Assembly (NCBI GenBank): GCA_964404745.1
Contig: CAYOLG010000023.1
Span: 1 to 64,000, forward strand
Origin: Pelagisphaera sp964404745
Lineage (GTDB): Bacteria; Verrucomicrobiota; Verrucomicrobiia; Opitutales; Opitutaceae
Length of the DNA stretch: 64,000 bases
Direction of reading: 5' to 3'
The notes under the pieces were generated by a model. The model saw only the letters and a program-made list of their open reading frames with translations. It made no database searches and was not told the DNA's origin. Each line of letters begins with the position of its first letter. The stretch's first letter is position 1. Positions 27,843 through 36,617 of the stretch are shown here, piece after piece. The position numbers were made by a program, and so were the translations under genes.

Positions 27843-28624
27843 TTCTTGCGTTTCTCCAAAAATTCTCTGATCCGCCGTTTCGTATCCAAATTTTCTATGC
27901 AGCTAAGAGAGTGGTCAATTTCGGCCTGCAGATTCGCCTCTCGAGCGGCTTGATCCTGATCGTTGAGAATGCGCTTGAAACCGCGAATCCCAACCGAACT
28001 CTTGTTTGAAAGCGTACGCGAGAACTCCGAAAGCCAATCATCCAATCTGGACCCTTCTACGAGTTCGTCAACCAGCCCGATGGACAAAGCCGATTCCCCA
28101 TCTACGATCTCGGCAGCGTAGAACAAGCGCTTCGCTTTCGCCGAGCTCACGCGTCTCGGAAGCCGGAACGAGCCACCCCACCCGGGAACGAATCCTATGT
28201 TGGCCTCCGTTAGACCTAGCTTAGCCGTTTCATCACAGACAATCAGATCGCAAGCTAGGGCCAGTTCCAAGCCTCCTCCCAAAGCGTAACCTTGAACTTT
28301 CGCAATAACTGGAATGGGCAAATCCTCAATTCGATTGAGCGTGGCATGGCCCCGAGAAATCCAATCTGGCATCGTCTCTTCCGACAGCGTATCCAATACA
28401 TTAATGTTCGCTCCCGCGCAAAAGCATTTTGGGGACGAACTGCCGACAACTATGCAACTAGGAGCCCTCTCCCCTGAAGCTCCAATCGAAGCCTCTATCT
28501 CCTTCAACGCTTTCTCCATCTCCGAAAGGACCTGGAAATCTAGAGTCGGCGGTTTCCCATCCGGGGCTACCAAAGTCATCTCCCAGAACGCAGGGCTTTT
28601 TTCGAGTCGCAGGGTAGTTTGCAT
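27839..28624 (-). CDS. Enoyl-CoA hydratase/isomerase family protein
   Basis: 261-residue crotonase-fold enzyme. Oxyanion-hole and active-site blocks are visible: CFCAGANINVL and GYALGGGLELALACDLIV, then GFVPGWGG. The frame extends to 28759, but the ATG at 28624 (MQTTLRLE) gives the usual family start. It is the first gene of a two-gene operon with the CoA-transferase. It could be a hydratase, isomerase or decarboxylase. Confidence 0.85.
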   Translation of the reverse strand: MQTTLRLEKSPAFWEMTLVAPDGKPPTLDFQVLSEMEKALKEIEASIGASGERAPSCIVVGSSSPKCFCAGANINVLDTLSEETMPDWISRGHATLNRIEDLPIPVIAKVQGYALGGGLELALACDLIVCDETAKLGLTEANIGFVPGWGGSFRLPRRVSSAKAKRLFYAAEIVDGESALSIGLVDELVEGSRLDDWLSEFSRTLSNKSSVGIRGFKRILNDQDQAAREANLQAEIDHSLSCIENLDTKRRIREFLEKRKK

Positions 28625-28790
28625 GGAATAGTGACCGCCAATATGTGCCTTCTTATAATTCCCGATCCCAATACTCAAAACAAGCCAATCTTTGGGAATA
28701 CCAAAACCCATTAGTTCATAGCGAGATTTGGTGCAGGTAGCGGCCGATCTCACGCCCAAGCAAGGCTACGGCGATGCAAGCCGAGCGCCC

Positions 28791-28825
28791 AAATAAAACA
28801 GCCCCGATTCAAAGAAGTCGGGACT
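28791..28825 (-). terminator. Terminator downstream of cspA
   Basis: Read on the minus strand, the stem AGTCCCGA...TCGGGGCT (one wobble) is followed by GTTTTATTT. It lies 70 bp after the cold-shock gene stop. Confidence 0.65.
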
Positions 28826-28895
28826 GGCATTCTGACTCGAAGAGCCAAGGGCAAGGCGAGGAGAAAGCTCCCCACCGCTGCATGATCTGTTGAGG

Positions 28896-29090
28896 CTAGA
28901 TTTTCTTAACGTTCGTCGCGCAAGGCCCTTTTTGGCCTTCCCCAACTTCGAATTCGACTGCTTGGCCGTCGTTCAGGGCGTACCCTTCCGTTTCGGTATG
29001 ATGGACAAATAAATCTTTGCCTCCCTCATCTTGCTCGATGAATCCGTACCCTTTTTCAGAGTCGAACCACTTAATTTTGCCTGTTGGCAT
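28896..29090 (-). CDS. cspA: Cold-shock domain protein
   Basis: 64-residue single OB-fold nucleic-acid-binding protein. RNP1 KGYGFIE and RNP2 DLFVHH are intact. It acts as an RNA chaperone. The start ATG is at 29090; the 5' region to 29403 (about 310 bp) has no ORF I would defend and may hold a long cold-shock leader, typical of csp genes. Confidence 0.92.
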   Translation of the reverse strand: MPTGKIKWFDSEKGYGFIEQDEGGKDLFVHHTETEGYALNDGQAVEFEVGEGQKGPCATNVKKI

Positions 29091-29403
29091 GGTATTACTT
29101 ACTTTCGTTGTGTTGTTTTATTGGGCTGAAATGAATCAGCCATTAAGAGAGGCGGAGTTTTGAACTGAGTCATTACCGCTACCGGAGCCGACTGAAAGGT
29201 CCCGTCTAAACTACCACCCTTAGCAGACCGTGATCCTCGCGCATAGCTAAATCGTACAAATAGCGAAAACTATTTTGGCCGCACGTGTTCAGGAGGCGAT
29301 CAGTTTATCCCGAATACTCGCGAAATAGTCCGATTTTCCAGCGCTGATTGTGATCAGCAGTTCAATAAACAACGCGTGAATATTCTTCACAGCTTACAAC
29401 GGT

Positions 29404-30693
29404 TTATAAATCGAAAAGCCGCGGTAGCCACATGGAAAATCCTGATACGTAAGTGATTAGCATCAAACCTACGAACATGGCTATAAAGAAGGGGATCATG
29501 TAGGGTGTCACGCGGGCGATGGTGGTCTTCCCGACCCCGCAACCCAGGAACAGGCAGGTTCCCACTGGAGGCGTACACAAGCCAATGCAGAGATTGGCGA
29601 TCATGATGATGCCGAAGTGGACCGGATCGATTCCCAACGTCTTGGCTATCGGGAGAAATATCGGAGTAAAAATCAGAACGGCAGGAGTCATATCCATGAA
29701 CGTGCCCACGAAAAGGAGCAGCAGATTTATCATGAGCATGATGACAATTGGATTGTCCGAAAGCCCCAGCATCACTTGGGAAACGGTCTGCGGGATATTG
29801 GAAATCGTCATGATCCACGACATGCCAGAACTCGCTCCGATCAGCAGCATGATCACTGCAGTCGTGACGCCGGTTTGCAGTAGAATCTCTGGAATCTCTT
29901 TCAGCTTAACTTCACGATAAACGACAACCGTTAGCGTGAAGGCATAGGCTACTGCGATGGCCGAAGCTTCGGTAGCGGTAAAGACACCCTTTAATATACC
30001 GCCAATGACGATGACCAAAAGCAACATGCTCAAAAACGCGTGCCGAAAAGCAGTCCACATCTCTGCAAAGCTGGCTCGGTCGCCGGAACTTAGATTCGTC
30101 CGCTTTGCGATGATATAGCAGACCGCCATCAGTAAAAGGCCAATCAACACGCCGGGCAAAATTCCCGCCATAAACATAGCGGCTATAGAAACCGTCCCCG
30201 AGGCCACCGCGTAGACGATCATGATATTGCTTGGCGGTATGAGGAGACCGGTCGTGGCAGCGGTAGTGGTAACGGCTACGCTAAACTCGTTGTTGTAGCC
30301 CTTGTTTTTCATTTCCGGCAGCATAAATCCGCCAATCGAGGTGACTGCGGCGGCCGCCGATCCTGAGATCGAACCGAAGAGCATGCAAGTCAGCGTATTC
30401 ACATAAGCCAGACCGCCTGGAAACCGGCTCATCAAGGTGGAAGCGAAATTCATAAGCCGTCGAGCCATGCCACCACGCCCCATTAGGATTCCAGAGAGGA
30501 TGAAGAAAGGTATGGCTAGGAGAGCAAAACTATCGATGCCATTGGCCAATTTGGAGGCCACCATCAAGTTGGGATCGTAGCCTTCAAGCAGCATAGCCAG
30601 CATGGCGGATACAGCGATCGCCACGGCGATGGGCACATCCATAACTAGCAACGCCACGAAGACAATAACGAGAATGGCAATAACTTCGATCAT
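29404..30693 (-). CDS. dctM: TRAP transporter large permease (DctM)
   Basis: 429-residue membrane protein with about 12 helices. Start ATG 30693 (MIEVIAILVIVF) overlaps the dctQ stop in ATGA; the frame open further upstream is dctQ coding sequence in another frame. Typical DctM segments: AIPFFILSGILMGRGG, GSISGSAAAAVTSIG, LLIPPSNIMIVY. It uses a sodium or proton gradient to import an organic acid delivered by DctP. Confidence 0.92.
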   Translation of the reverse strand: MIEVIAILVIVFVALLVMDVPIAVAIAVSAMLAMLLEGYDPNLMVASKLANGIDSFALLAIPFFILSGILMGRGGMARRLMNFASTLMSRFPGGLAYVNTLTCMLFGSISGSAAAAVTSIGGFMLPEMKNKGYNNEFSVAVTTTAATTGLLIPPSNIMIVYAVASGTVSIAAMFMAGILPGVLIGLLLMAVCYIIAKRTNLSSGDRASFAEMWTAFRHAFLSMLLLVIVIGGILKGVFTATEASAIAVAYAFTLTVVVYREVKLKEIPEILLQTGVTTAVIMLLIGASSGMSWIMTISNIPQTVSQVMLGLSDNPIVIMLMINLLLLFVGTFMDMTPAVLIFTPIFLPIAKTLGIDPVHFGIIMIANLCIGLCTPPVGTCLFLGCGVGKTTIARVTPYMIPFFIAMFVGLMLITYVSGFSMWLPRLFDL

Positions 30694-31226
30694 TCTGCTG
30701 CTCTTTCTTCGCTGTCCGCAGGCGTGGCCAGAGCTTCGATGAACTGCTCCACGAGAAACAAGACCATAAATACTCCGCTGGCTGGCAGTGCTGCATAGGC
30801 CCACCACTTCGACATGGGCAAGGCCACCATGGTTTGTCCAGACTCGTAGGTTTTGGATACCAGTTCCATCCCGCCTACCAGGAATACTGAAACAGCGAAC
30901 ACCAGGCAAATGGCAATACCCATTAGCTTGTTTGATTTCCGGGCCGAGGGATGCAGCTTCCCCGCGAAGTAGTCGAGCCCGAGGTGAGCCTTCATGGCGA
31001 AAGCCACGCTGGCTCCGAACAGCGACACCCAAACTAGCAACAACCGAGCCAGCTCCTCACTCCACTTGGCTTGCTGCCCCAACGCGTATCTAGAAACGAC
31101 CCCCCACAACACATCGAGAACCAGCGATCCCATCAGGACGATAACGATCCATTGCAGACCCCAGGTCATCGCCTTACGAAAGCCAATGGCGCCTTTGAGC
31201 AGCGTTTCTCGATTATCCAAACCCAT
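30690..31226 (-). CDS. dctQ: TRAP transporter small permease (DctQ)
   Basis: 178 residues with four membrane helices. The start at 31226 (MGLDNRETLL) gives normal family length; WSEELARLLLVWVSLFGASVAF is the hallmark DctQ segment (here 22 residues, quoted in part: WSEELARLLLVW). It lies 2 bp after dctP and overlaps dctM. Confidence 0.9.
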   Translation of the reverse strand: MGLDNRETLLKGAIGFRKAMTWGLQWIVIVLMGSLVLDVLWGVVSRYALGQQAKWSEELARLLLVWVSLFGASVAFAMKAHLGLDYFAGKLHPSARKSNKLMGIAICLVFAVSVFLVGGMELVSKTYESGQTMVALPMSKWWAYAALPASGVFMVLFLVEQFIEALATPADSEERAAE

Positions 31227-31228
31227 CC

Positions 31229-32239
31229 CTAATTCCGTTTTTGAATACGTTCCAGCCAAGGCTCGAGGAGCGACCCCTGTAACGTAGCCATGATGGGAGC
31301 GCAAGCGGCCTGAAAGGCTCTGGGATCGCAGTCGACGATCTCGACGCCTGCCGCTTGCACATTGGCCAATGACTCCTGCGTCTTTACCGCCCAAAGCTCG
31401 CGCTGGTAGACAGCGGATTCGTCGGCCGCTTGTTGCAGCCAGCTTCGCTCGCGCTCGTCCAATGTATCCCAAACGGCCGAGCTGATCATGAGCAGATCCG
31501 GTACCCGTGTGTGGGCGTCCGGAGTGAAAAACTTGCACTCCTCGTAGTGGCGACTGCTTTCAAAGCTGGGCGGATTGTTCTCCGCTCCGTCCACCACCCC
31601 TTGGGCCAAGGCCGAATACAATTCGCCAAAGGCAATTGGCGTGGGAGATCCTCCCAGAGTCTCTATCATGGCAATGGCCATACGGCTGTTTTGCACTCTG
31701 ATCTTCATTCCTTTCAAATCTTCCGGCGTTCGAATCGGTTTCTTCGCGCTATAGAAATTACGGCTTCCCGCATCGTAGTAGCAGAGTCCCACTAGGCCGG
31801 TATCGCGTCCGATTGTCAGCAGCTCCCTGCCGATCTTTCCCTCCAAGACTTCCCAAAAGTGAGACTCATCATCGAACAGGTAGGGAACCCCAAAAATTCC
31901 GAGCTCGGGAATGAAGGACTCCATGGCCGCAGTCGAGGTTTTGGTCATGGCCAACTCGCCGCTTTGCAGTTGCTCGATGCATTGAACTTCCGAGCCCAAC
32001 ACCCCGCTAGGATAAATATCGATAGCTAGGCGACCTCCAGATAACTCTTCCAAACGCTCCTTCATGCGCTCCATTCCCATGTGGACCGGATGCGTCGTAT
32101 CCAATCCGTGGGCCAGCTTGAGAATCCGATTATCCGAACCCGCTGAATCCCGCCCTCCGGATATGAGCGCATAAAACGCAGAGGCAGCCAAGATGCCTAC
32201 GAGCAGACCCAGGGAAAAGTAAGAAACGCTTTTATTCAT
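31229..32239 (-). CDS. dctP: TRAP transporter substrate-binding protein (DctP)
   Basis: 336 residues with an N-terminal signal/anchor (FSLGLLVGILAASAF). The domain carries LAHGLDTTHPVHMGMERMKE and SKTYESG-independent blocks such as KGMKIRVQNSRMAIAMIETLGGSPTPI with the conserved Arg that holds the substrate carboxylate (quoted in part: KGMKIRVQNSRM). First gene of dctPQM. A palindrome sharing its core with 23014 lies about 240 bp upstream. Confidence 0.92.
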   Translation of the reverse strand: MNKSVSYFSLGLLVGILAASAFYALISGGRDSAGSDNRILKLAHGLDTTHPVHMGMERMKERLEELSGGRLAIDIYPSGVLGSEVQCIEQLQSGELAMTKTSTAAMESFIPELGIFGVPYLFDDESHFWEVLEGKIGRELLTIGRDTGLVGLCYYDAGSRNFYSAKKPIRTPEDLKGMKIRVQNSRMAIAMIETLGGSPTPIAFGELYSALAQGVVDGAENNPPSFESSRHYEECKFFTPDAHTRVPDLLMISSAVWDTLDERERSWLQQAADESAVYQRELWAVKTQESLANVQAAGVEIVDCDPRAFQAACAPIMATLQGSLLEPWLERIQKRN

Positions 32240-32273
32240 GAAGGGGGGAGAGAGGAGGAGAAACGCAAATTAA

Positions 32274-32345
32274 GCGATTGGCGTCAACTTAACTTAAACA
32301 CGCCGATTATTTAGCGTAGGAAGCTCGCTCGCGAGCGAGCTTCCT
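32274..32345. repeat. Repeat with 28-bp perfect palindrome upstream of dctP
   Basis: GCGATTGGCGTCAACTTAA (32274-32292) matches 61301-61320 with one indel. It is followed at 32318-32345 by a perfect 28-bp palindrome with arms AGGAAGCTCGCTCG / CGAGCGAGCTTCCT and no loop. The same two modules occur together near 3864. Confidence 0.65.
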
Positions 32346-32416
32346 GCCACGCAGAAGACCTCAGTCGGCACACGGGTGCCTTCACGAGATGAAGATCCGC
32401 GCTGTGGAACACTGAA

Positions 32417-32447
32417 GGTAGGGAGGACCGAGCCGGTCCTCCCTACC
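32417..32447. repeat. GGTAGGGAGGACCG hairpin repeat
   Basis: Perfect inverted repeat with 14-bp arms (GGTAGGGAGGACCG / CGGTCCTCCCTACC) and an AGC loop. It is the cleanest member of a family found in several gaps of this window. Confidence 0.75.
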
Positions 32448-32476
32448 AGAAAACTGAGCTCCCAACCCGGAAACTG

Positions 32477-32498
32477 ATTTCGGTAACGTTACCGAAAT
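32477..32498. promoter_or_regulatory. 22-bp palindrome sharing its core with 22995-23034
   Basis: Perfect 22-bp palindrome containing TTTCGGTAACGTTACCGAAA. It lies in the 363-bp gap between dctP and ogt, about 240 bp upstream of dctP. A symmetrical core with central CG resembles LacI-family operators, but a repeat element is equally possible. Confidence 0.45.
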
Positions 32499-32602
32499 GA
32501 GTTGTAGGGCAAGCGGCGGGCGTAAATACAATTAGGCGGCCGCACGGGTCGTTAAGCGAGCTGAAGCGCCGCGCTACCTATCTAGCAAACCGTCCAGCAG
32601 AA

Positions 32603-33133
32603 CTATGCCGTCAGGGGTAACTCGCCTTGCTCTTCGTTTTCGAGATCCAGCAATTTCCGTTTCGCTTCGACGCCACCGGCATAGCCGACTAGAGCCCCAT
32701 CGCTTCCAATGATTCTATGGCAAGGAACGAATATCGACAAGGCATTGGCTCCATTGGCATTGGCAACCGCACGCACCGACTCTGGCCTGCCCATGGCTTT
32801 GGCCAAATCCAAATAAGTCGCCGTTCGGCCGAACGGGACTCTTTGCAATTGCTCCCAAACGCTTTTCTGGAAGTCGGTCCCGATAAAACGTAGGGGTACA
32901 TGGAATACTTTTCTCTTCCCGGCGAAGTATTCACCCAGCTGAATTTTGGCGAGCTCAATGGTAGGCGAGCTTTGCTCAATGTAGTCTGCGCCTGTTCCTG
33001 ACCTGATCCGCTTGTCGATGGTAAAACGCATTCTCCGGTACCGCCAATCGCACAAGACGAGTTCGCCGTTCAATGAACCCACGACCAATTCTCCGCACGG
33101 GGATTTGCAGTATTCAATGTTGATTGGATTCAT
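32603..33133 (-). CDS. ogt: Methylated-DNA--protein-cysteine methyltransferase
   Basis: 176 residues. Repairs O6-methylguanine and O4-methylthymine by transferring the methyl group to its own cysteine. The active site is FVPCHRIIGSDG and the helix-turn-helix segment is VRAVANANGANALS. The frame opens at a TTG (33169), but ATG 33133 (MNPINIEY) is preferred. A stand-alone gene between repeat-rich gaps. Confidence 0.92.
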   Translation of the reverse strand: MNPINIEYCKSPCGELVVGSLNGELVLCDWRYRRMRFTIDKRIRSGTGADYIEQSSPTIELAKIQLGEYFAGKRKVFHVPLRFIGTDFQKSVWEQLQRVPFGRTATYLDLAKAMGRPESVRAVANANGANALSIFVPCHRIIGSDGALVGYAGGVEAKRKLLDLENEEQGELPLTA

Positions 33134-33236
33134 TGGGCCTATCGTCCCCCAACTTGCCTCCCGTTTCAACTATTCATTTCGATAGATTCTGTAGATCGGA
33201 TCTGGGCAGCATTGCGGTTCATTGGCTCAGAGGATG

Positions 33237-33362
33237 GTAGGGCTGACTGCGTGTCTGGCGTAGTACCGCAATTGCAGTACGAAGGCTGATCCCCAGTCAG
33301 CCGTTTTGGTGAACCTCTCGTATTTCCCCTGCTAAGGGACAGTCAGCCCTACTATTGAATCG
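33237..33362. repeat. 126-bp element bounded by TAGGGCTGACTG inverted repeats
   Basis: GTAGGGCTGACTG at the left end pairs with CAGTCAGCCCTAC at the right end (13 bp). The inside holds a second inverted repeat (GTACCGCAATTGCAGTAC). No ORF. It looks like a compound palindromic or MITE-like unit of the GTAGGG family, filling most of the gap between ogt and the phosphatase. Confidence 0.6.
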
Positions 33363-33402
33363 GCGCGGGCTTGCTAAAGCGCCGCGCTACGGAAGAGCTT
33401 CC

Positions 33403-34785
33403 CTACATGCCTGCCCGATTGTAGGGCAGCGTGTTTTCGAAGAGCCGTTCCTCGCTCAGGTCCGACGCCCAGTCTCGCAAGGATCTCGACCCATCCTTTT
33501 CCTTCCGCAATTCGAATGCGTCATACAATTCGCCGTTGGCCATGTAGGCCTTGTAGACCAAACTCATTCCTTCGATACGAATGACCTGGAAAAACTGGGT
33601 ATTCTCCGCTCTGCGATCCAAGACAACCCCTTCGGGCCGATACACGTCCCAGCCGCCTTCCATGAATTCATACATCTTCGGGCCGCTGACCGAATTCACG
33701 TACACCGGTCCAATCTCTGAATCTCTATCCGTATCCATCATTCGGATCGGCGCGTGCCCGCGAGCATAAGTATGATCGTGCCCCTGCAAAACCAGATCGA
33801 CATCGTATTTCTCGATTATCGGCTTCCACGAGTCCCGATTGCGGGAATTATCGCGCCCATCCCCCGAGGAGAAAATGGGATGGTGGAAGGTGAGCACGGT
33901 CCAGCGATTCGGATTTCTGGAGAGAACCTTCTCCAGCCATGTCGTCTGGGCCTCGATTTCCCGGTTGGAATTCATAGCCACGATCCGTACGCCTTGATAG
34001 TCGATATAATAAACAGTCTCTTCCAGCGAATCGGGCAGATCTTTGTAGCGGGGTAATTCGAATTGCGGTCCCCACTGAAGCGAGAGCCGCTTCTCCTGCT
34101 CCGCGTCCGTCAGCTCGTCGTATTCATGATTACCCGGCACCACAATGCTGGGAACCATCCCATGAATCCAGCCTCCCGCCTTGAACCACTCGGCCCATTC
34201 CTGATCGCGGTGAGCTCGATTGATGAGGTCGCCGGCATGAATAGAGAAGTCCGCGTTGGGCGCTTTCTGGAAAGCCGCCCGCATGATGCGAGACCAATGG
34301 GATAGGACGGCATTCTGGGCATCGCCGAAATAAAGAAACTCTACCGGTTCTTTTTCCGTAGAAGCGGTGCGGAACTGGAGCCATTCGCTCCAACGTTCGC
34401 CACCATCTCCCACCCGATAAGCGTACAGCGTGTCCGGAGTCAGTCCCTTGAAAACGACGCTGTGAAAATGGGTCACCGCCGATACGTTTTGGTCGTGCTG
34501 GCCAATGTCCAGTGACTGCGTGGCGGCTTGGAATCGCTTGGCCTTCAGATCGAATCGTGAGGACGGATCGGCCAAGGCGATCTCTGCGTAGCCAACGCCC
34601 GCAGAGTCGTCCGTTCGCCAAGACACCGCCTGAGTGCGGGCGGGATTACCCGACCATGTGAGCACAATTCGATCCGGATCCGGGCTGGCAATTTCCCAGT
34701 GCCGCATGCCATCAATCTCGTGACCGAAGACGCTCACCAGCGTGCCAAGGATAGTCCAGATAGCGAATACGTTTTGTCTCATCAT
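33403..34785 (-). CDS. Secreted purple-acid-phosphatase-like metallophosphoesterase
   Basis: 460 residues from ATG 34785 (MMRQNVFAIW), with a signal peptide; the frame runs on to a TTG at 34845. An N-terminal fibronectin-like purple acid phosphatase domain precedes a calcineurin-type domain with all metal blocks: FGDAQN, HAGDLINR, PGNHEYDE, TFHHPIF, LQGHDHTYARGH. It releases phosphate from organic esters outside the cell. A stand-alone gene. Confidence 0.9.
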   Translation of the reverse strand: MMRQNVFAIWTILGTLVSVFGHEIDGMRHWEIASPDPDRIVLTWSGNPARTQAVSWRTDDSAGVGYAEIALADPSSRFDLKAKRFQAATQSLDIGQHDQNVSAVTHFHSVVFKGLTPDTLYAYRVGDGGERWSEWLQFRTASTEKEPVEFLYFGDAQNAVLSHWSRIMRAAFQKAPNADFSIHAGDLINRAHRDQEWAEWFKAGGWIHGMVPSIVVPGNHEYDELTDAEQEKRLSLQWGPQFELPRYKDLPDSLEETVYYIDYQGVRIVAMNSNREIEAQTTWLEKVLSRNPNRWTVLTFHHPIFSSGDGRDNSRNRDSWKPIIEKYDVDLVLQGHDHTYARGHAPIRMMDTDRDSEIGPVYVNSVSGPKMYEFMEGGWDVYRPEGVVLDRRAENTQFFQVIRIEGMSLVYKAYMANGELYDAFELRKEKDGSRSLRDWASDLSEERLFENTLPYNRAGM

Positions 34786-34927
34786 GATGCTGGTAAACAG
34801 GTTGGACCAACCAAACCGATTTGGCGATCTCTTTTCCTGTAACAATTGACAAACAGGGAAAGGTGATCGATCTAAAACAACGTTCGTGTGTTATCGCGCA
34901 CAGGTGTCACCCTGCCATTTTGTCGAA

Positions 34928-34952
34928 TGTAGGAGCCGGTTTATCTCGCGAT
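34928..34952. repeat. REP-like 25-mer
   Basis: TGTAGGAGCCGGTTTATC plus TCGCGAT matches 62303-62327 at 21 of 25 positions and folds as a small hairpin. It lies in the 536-bp gap between the phosphatase start and pepP; the rest of that gap has only frames I judge to be chance. Confidence 0.55.
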
Positions 34953-35321
34953 GATTACGAATCAACCCTAGCTCGCGGTCCACGCCTGGCGGGACCACTC
35001 CTTCGGCCAACAAAGAACCGCGAATGCTTGAGGCCTGGACCAATGCCACATGCCGTAGAAAATGGGCTCGGTAAGGATAGGCCCAATGCAAATGAATCCG
35101 AATCCTCGTCCCGTTAAGGGGATCCTTGTCCGAACTCGAGTTGCGGGAGCAGATTTGCCCGACAGGGCACTTTTCACAAAATAAAACCTCTCCCTCTAGA
35201 GGTTCCAACCTCGTGATTGGAAAATCACTACTATATCCAGATCAACCGCAAATTGGTCTTTATGTAGCTTCCCGCTTATGCTAGACCCGCGAACTCCTAG
35301 TTTAGAACCCGTTTTTCACTT

Positions 35322-36617
35322 ATGAACCATAGACCAATCCGCAACACCCTTTTCAAGAAGAATCGTGAGCGGCTCCGTTCCGAGCTCAAGCCCAACTCGG
35401 TCGCCTTCCTCAATGCCAACGACCTCCCCCCGGCCAATGCCGATGCCGTCAAGCTTATGCACCCGAATTCGGACTTGTTCTACCTGAGCGGCATCGAGCA
35501 GGAGGAAAGCGTTCTTATGATCGCCCCTGATGCCAGCAAGGAATCCATGCGGGAAATCCTTTTCCTTCGCGAACCCAACCCTCATTTGAAAATCTGGGAG
35601 GGCGAGAAGCATTCCAAAGAAACCGCCACCAAAATTTCCGGGGTCCAAGAGATTCGCTGGCTGTCCGAATTGCCTTCGATCCTTCGGCGAGTCGTCTGCG
35701 AATCTGAGAACATTTACTTGAATACCAACGAACACCCCGGAGCGGTGATCGATGTCCAATCCAGAGATGCCCGCTTTATCAAGGAGATGCAAAAGGCGTA
35801 CCCGCTGCACAATTACAAACGCCTCGCCCCCATCCTTCATCGTCTGCGGCAAGTGAAATCCAAGCAAGAGGTGGATCTCATAAAAGCCGCCTGCAATGTT
35901 ACCCGCGATGCCTTTATCCGAGTTCTCGACAAGACGCGACCGGGAATCAAGGAGTACGAAGTCGAGGCCGAGTACGCCCATGAATTCACCCGCAAGCGTT
36001 GCCGATTCGCCTACAATCCTATCGTAGCCTCCGGAGAGGACTCCTGCGTTCTCCACTACATCGAGAACAAGAAGACCTGTCGCAAAGGCGATGTGCTTTT
36101 GATGGATGTCGGAGCCTGCTACGCGAATTACAATGCCGACATGACCCGAACGATCCCCGTCTCAGGCAAATTCACCCGTCGACAGAAACAGGTTTACAAA
36201 GCCGTATTGAGAGTGTTGCAACAAATGATCGAATACTGTACCGTCGGCACGCGGCACAGCGACTGGCAAAAGGAGTCCGAGCTTCTCATGAACGAAGAGC
36301 TTCTAAAGCTCGGGCTCATCACCAAAGCGGCCATCAAGCGGGAAACTCCCGAAAAACGAGCCTGCCGCAAATACTATATGCACGGCCTCGGCCACCCGCT
36401 GGGCCTCGATGTGCACGACGTCCATACCGCCGAGCCCCGATTCGACGAAGGCTGGATCCTCACCGTGGAGCCTGGCATCTACATCCCCGAAGAAGGCTTC
36501 GGCATCCGCCTCGAGAACAACGTCCTCGTCACCAAAGACGGCCCCGTCGACCTCATGGCCGACATCCCCATCGAAGCCGAGGAAATCGAAGAGCGAATGC
36601 AGAAGCGGAGTCGCTAA
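35322..36617 (+). CDS. pepP: Xaa-Pro aminopeptidase (M24B)
   Basis: 431 residues; removes N-terminal residues preceding proline. An N-terminal creatinase-like domain (about 1-170) precedes the pita-bread catalytic domain with metal ligands in MDVGACYANYNADMTRT (two Asp), HGLGHPLGLDVHD (His), LTVEPGIY (Glu) and GIRLENNVLV (Glu). The TAA at 36615-36617 is directly in frame with a start-less GNAT reading frame downstream. Confidence 0.92.
   Translation: MNHRPIRNTLFKKNRERLRSELKPNSVAFLNANDLPPANADAVKLMHPNSDLFYLSGIEQEESVLMIAPDASKESMREILFLREPNPHLKIWEGEKHSKETATKISGVQEIRWLSELPSILRRVVCESENIYLNTNEHPGAVIDVQSRDARFIKEMQKAYPLHNYKRLAPILHRLRQVKSKQEVDLIKAACNVTRDAFIRVLDKTRPGIKEYEVEAEYAHEFTRKRCRFAYNPIVASGEDSCVLHYIENKKTCRKGDVLLMDVGACYANYNADMTRTIPVSGKFTRRQKQVYKAVLRVLQQMIEYCTVGTRHSDWQKESELLMNEELLKLGLITKAAIKRETPEKRACRKYYMHGLGHPLGLDVHDVHTAEPRFDEGWILTVEPGIYIPEEGFGIRLENNVLVTKDGPVDLMADIPIEAEEIEERMQKRSR

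Noticed and set aside
34891..35208. 105-codon minus-strand frame in the gap before pepP (contains CEKCPVGQICS)
   Set aside because: Part of it is simply the translated REP-like repeat (REINRLLH); no homology I recognise and no ribosome-binding site. A real small gene cannot be fully excluded.
35316..36056. 246-codon minus-strand frame
   Set aside because: Antisense of pepP; composition follows the mirrored codons of the real gene.
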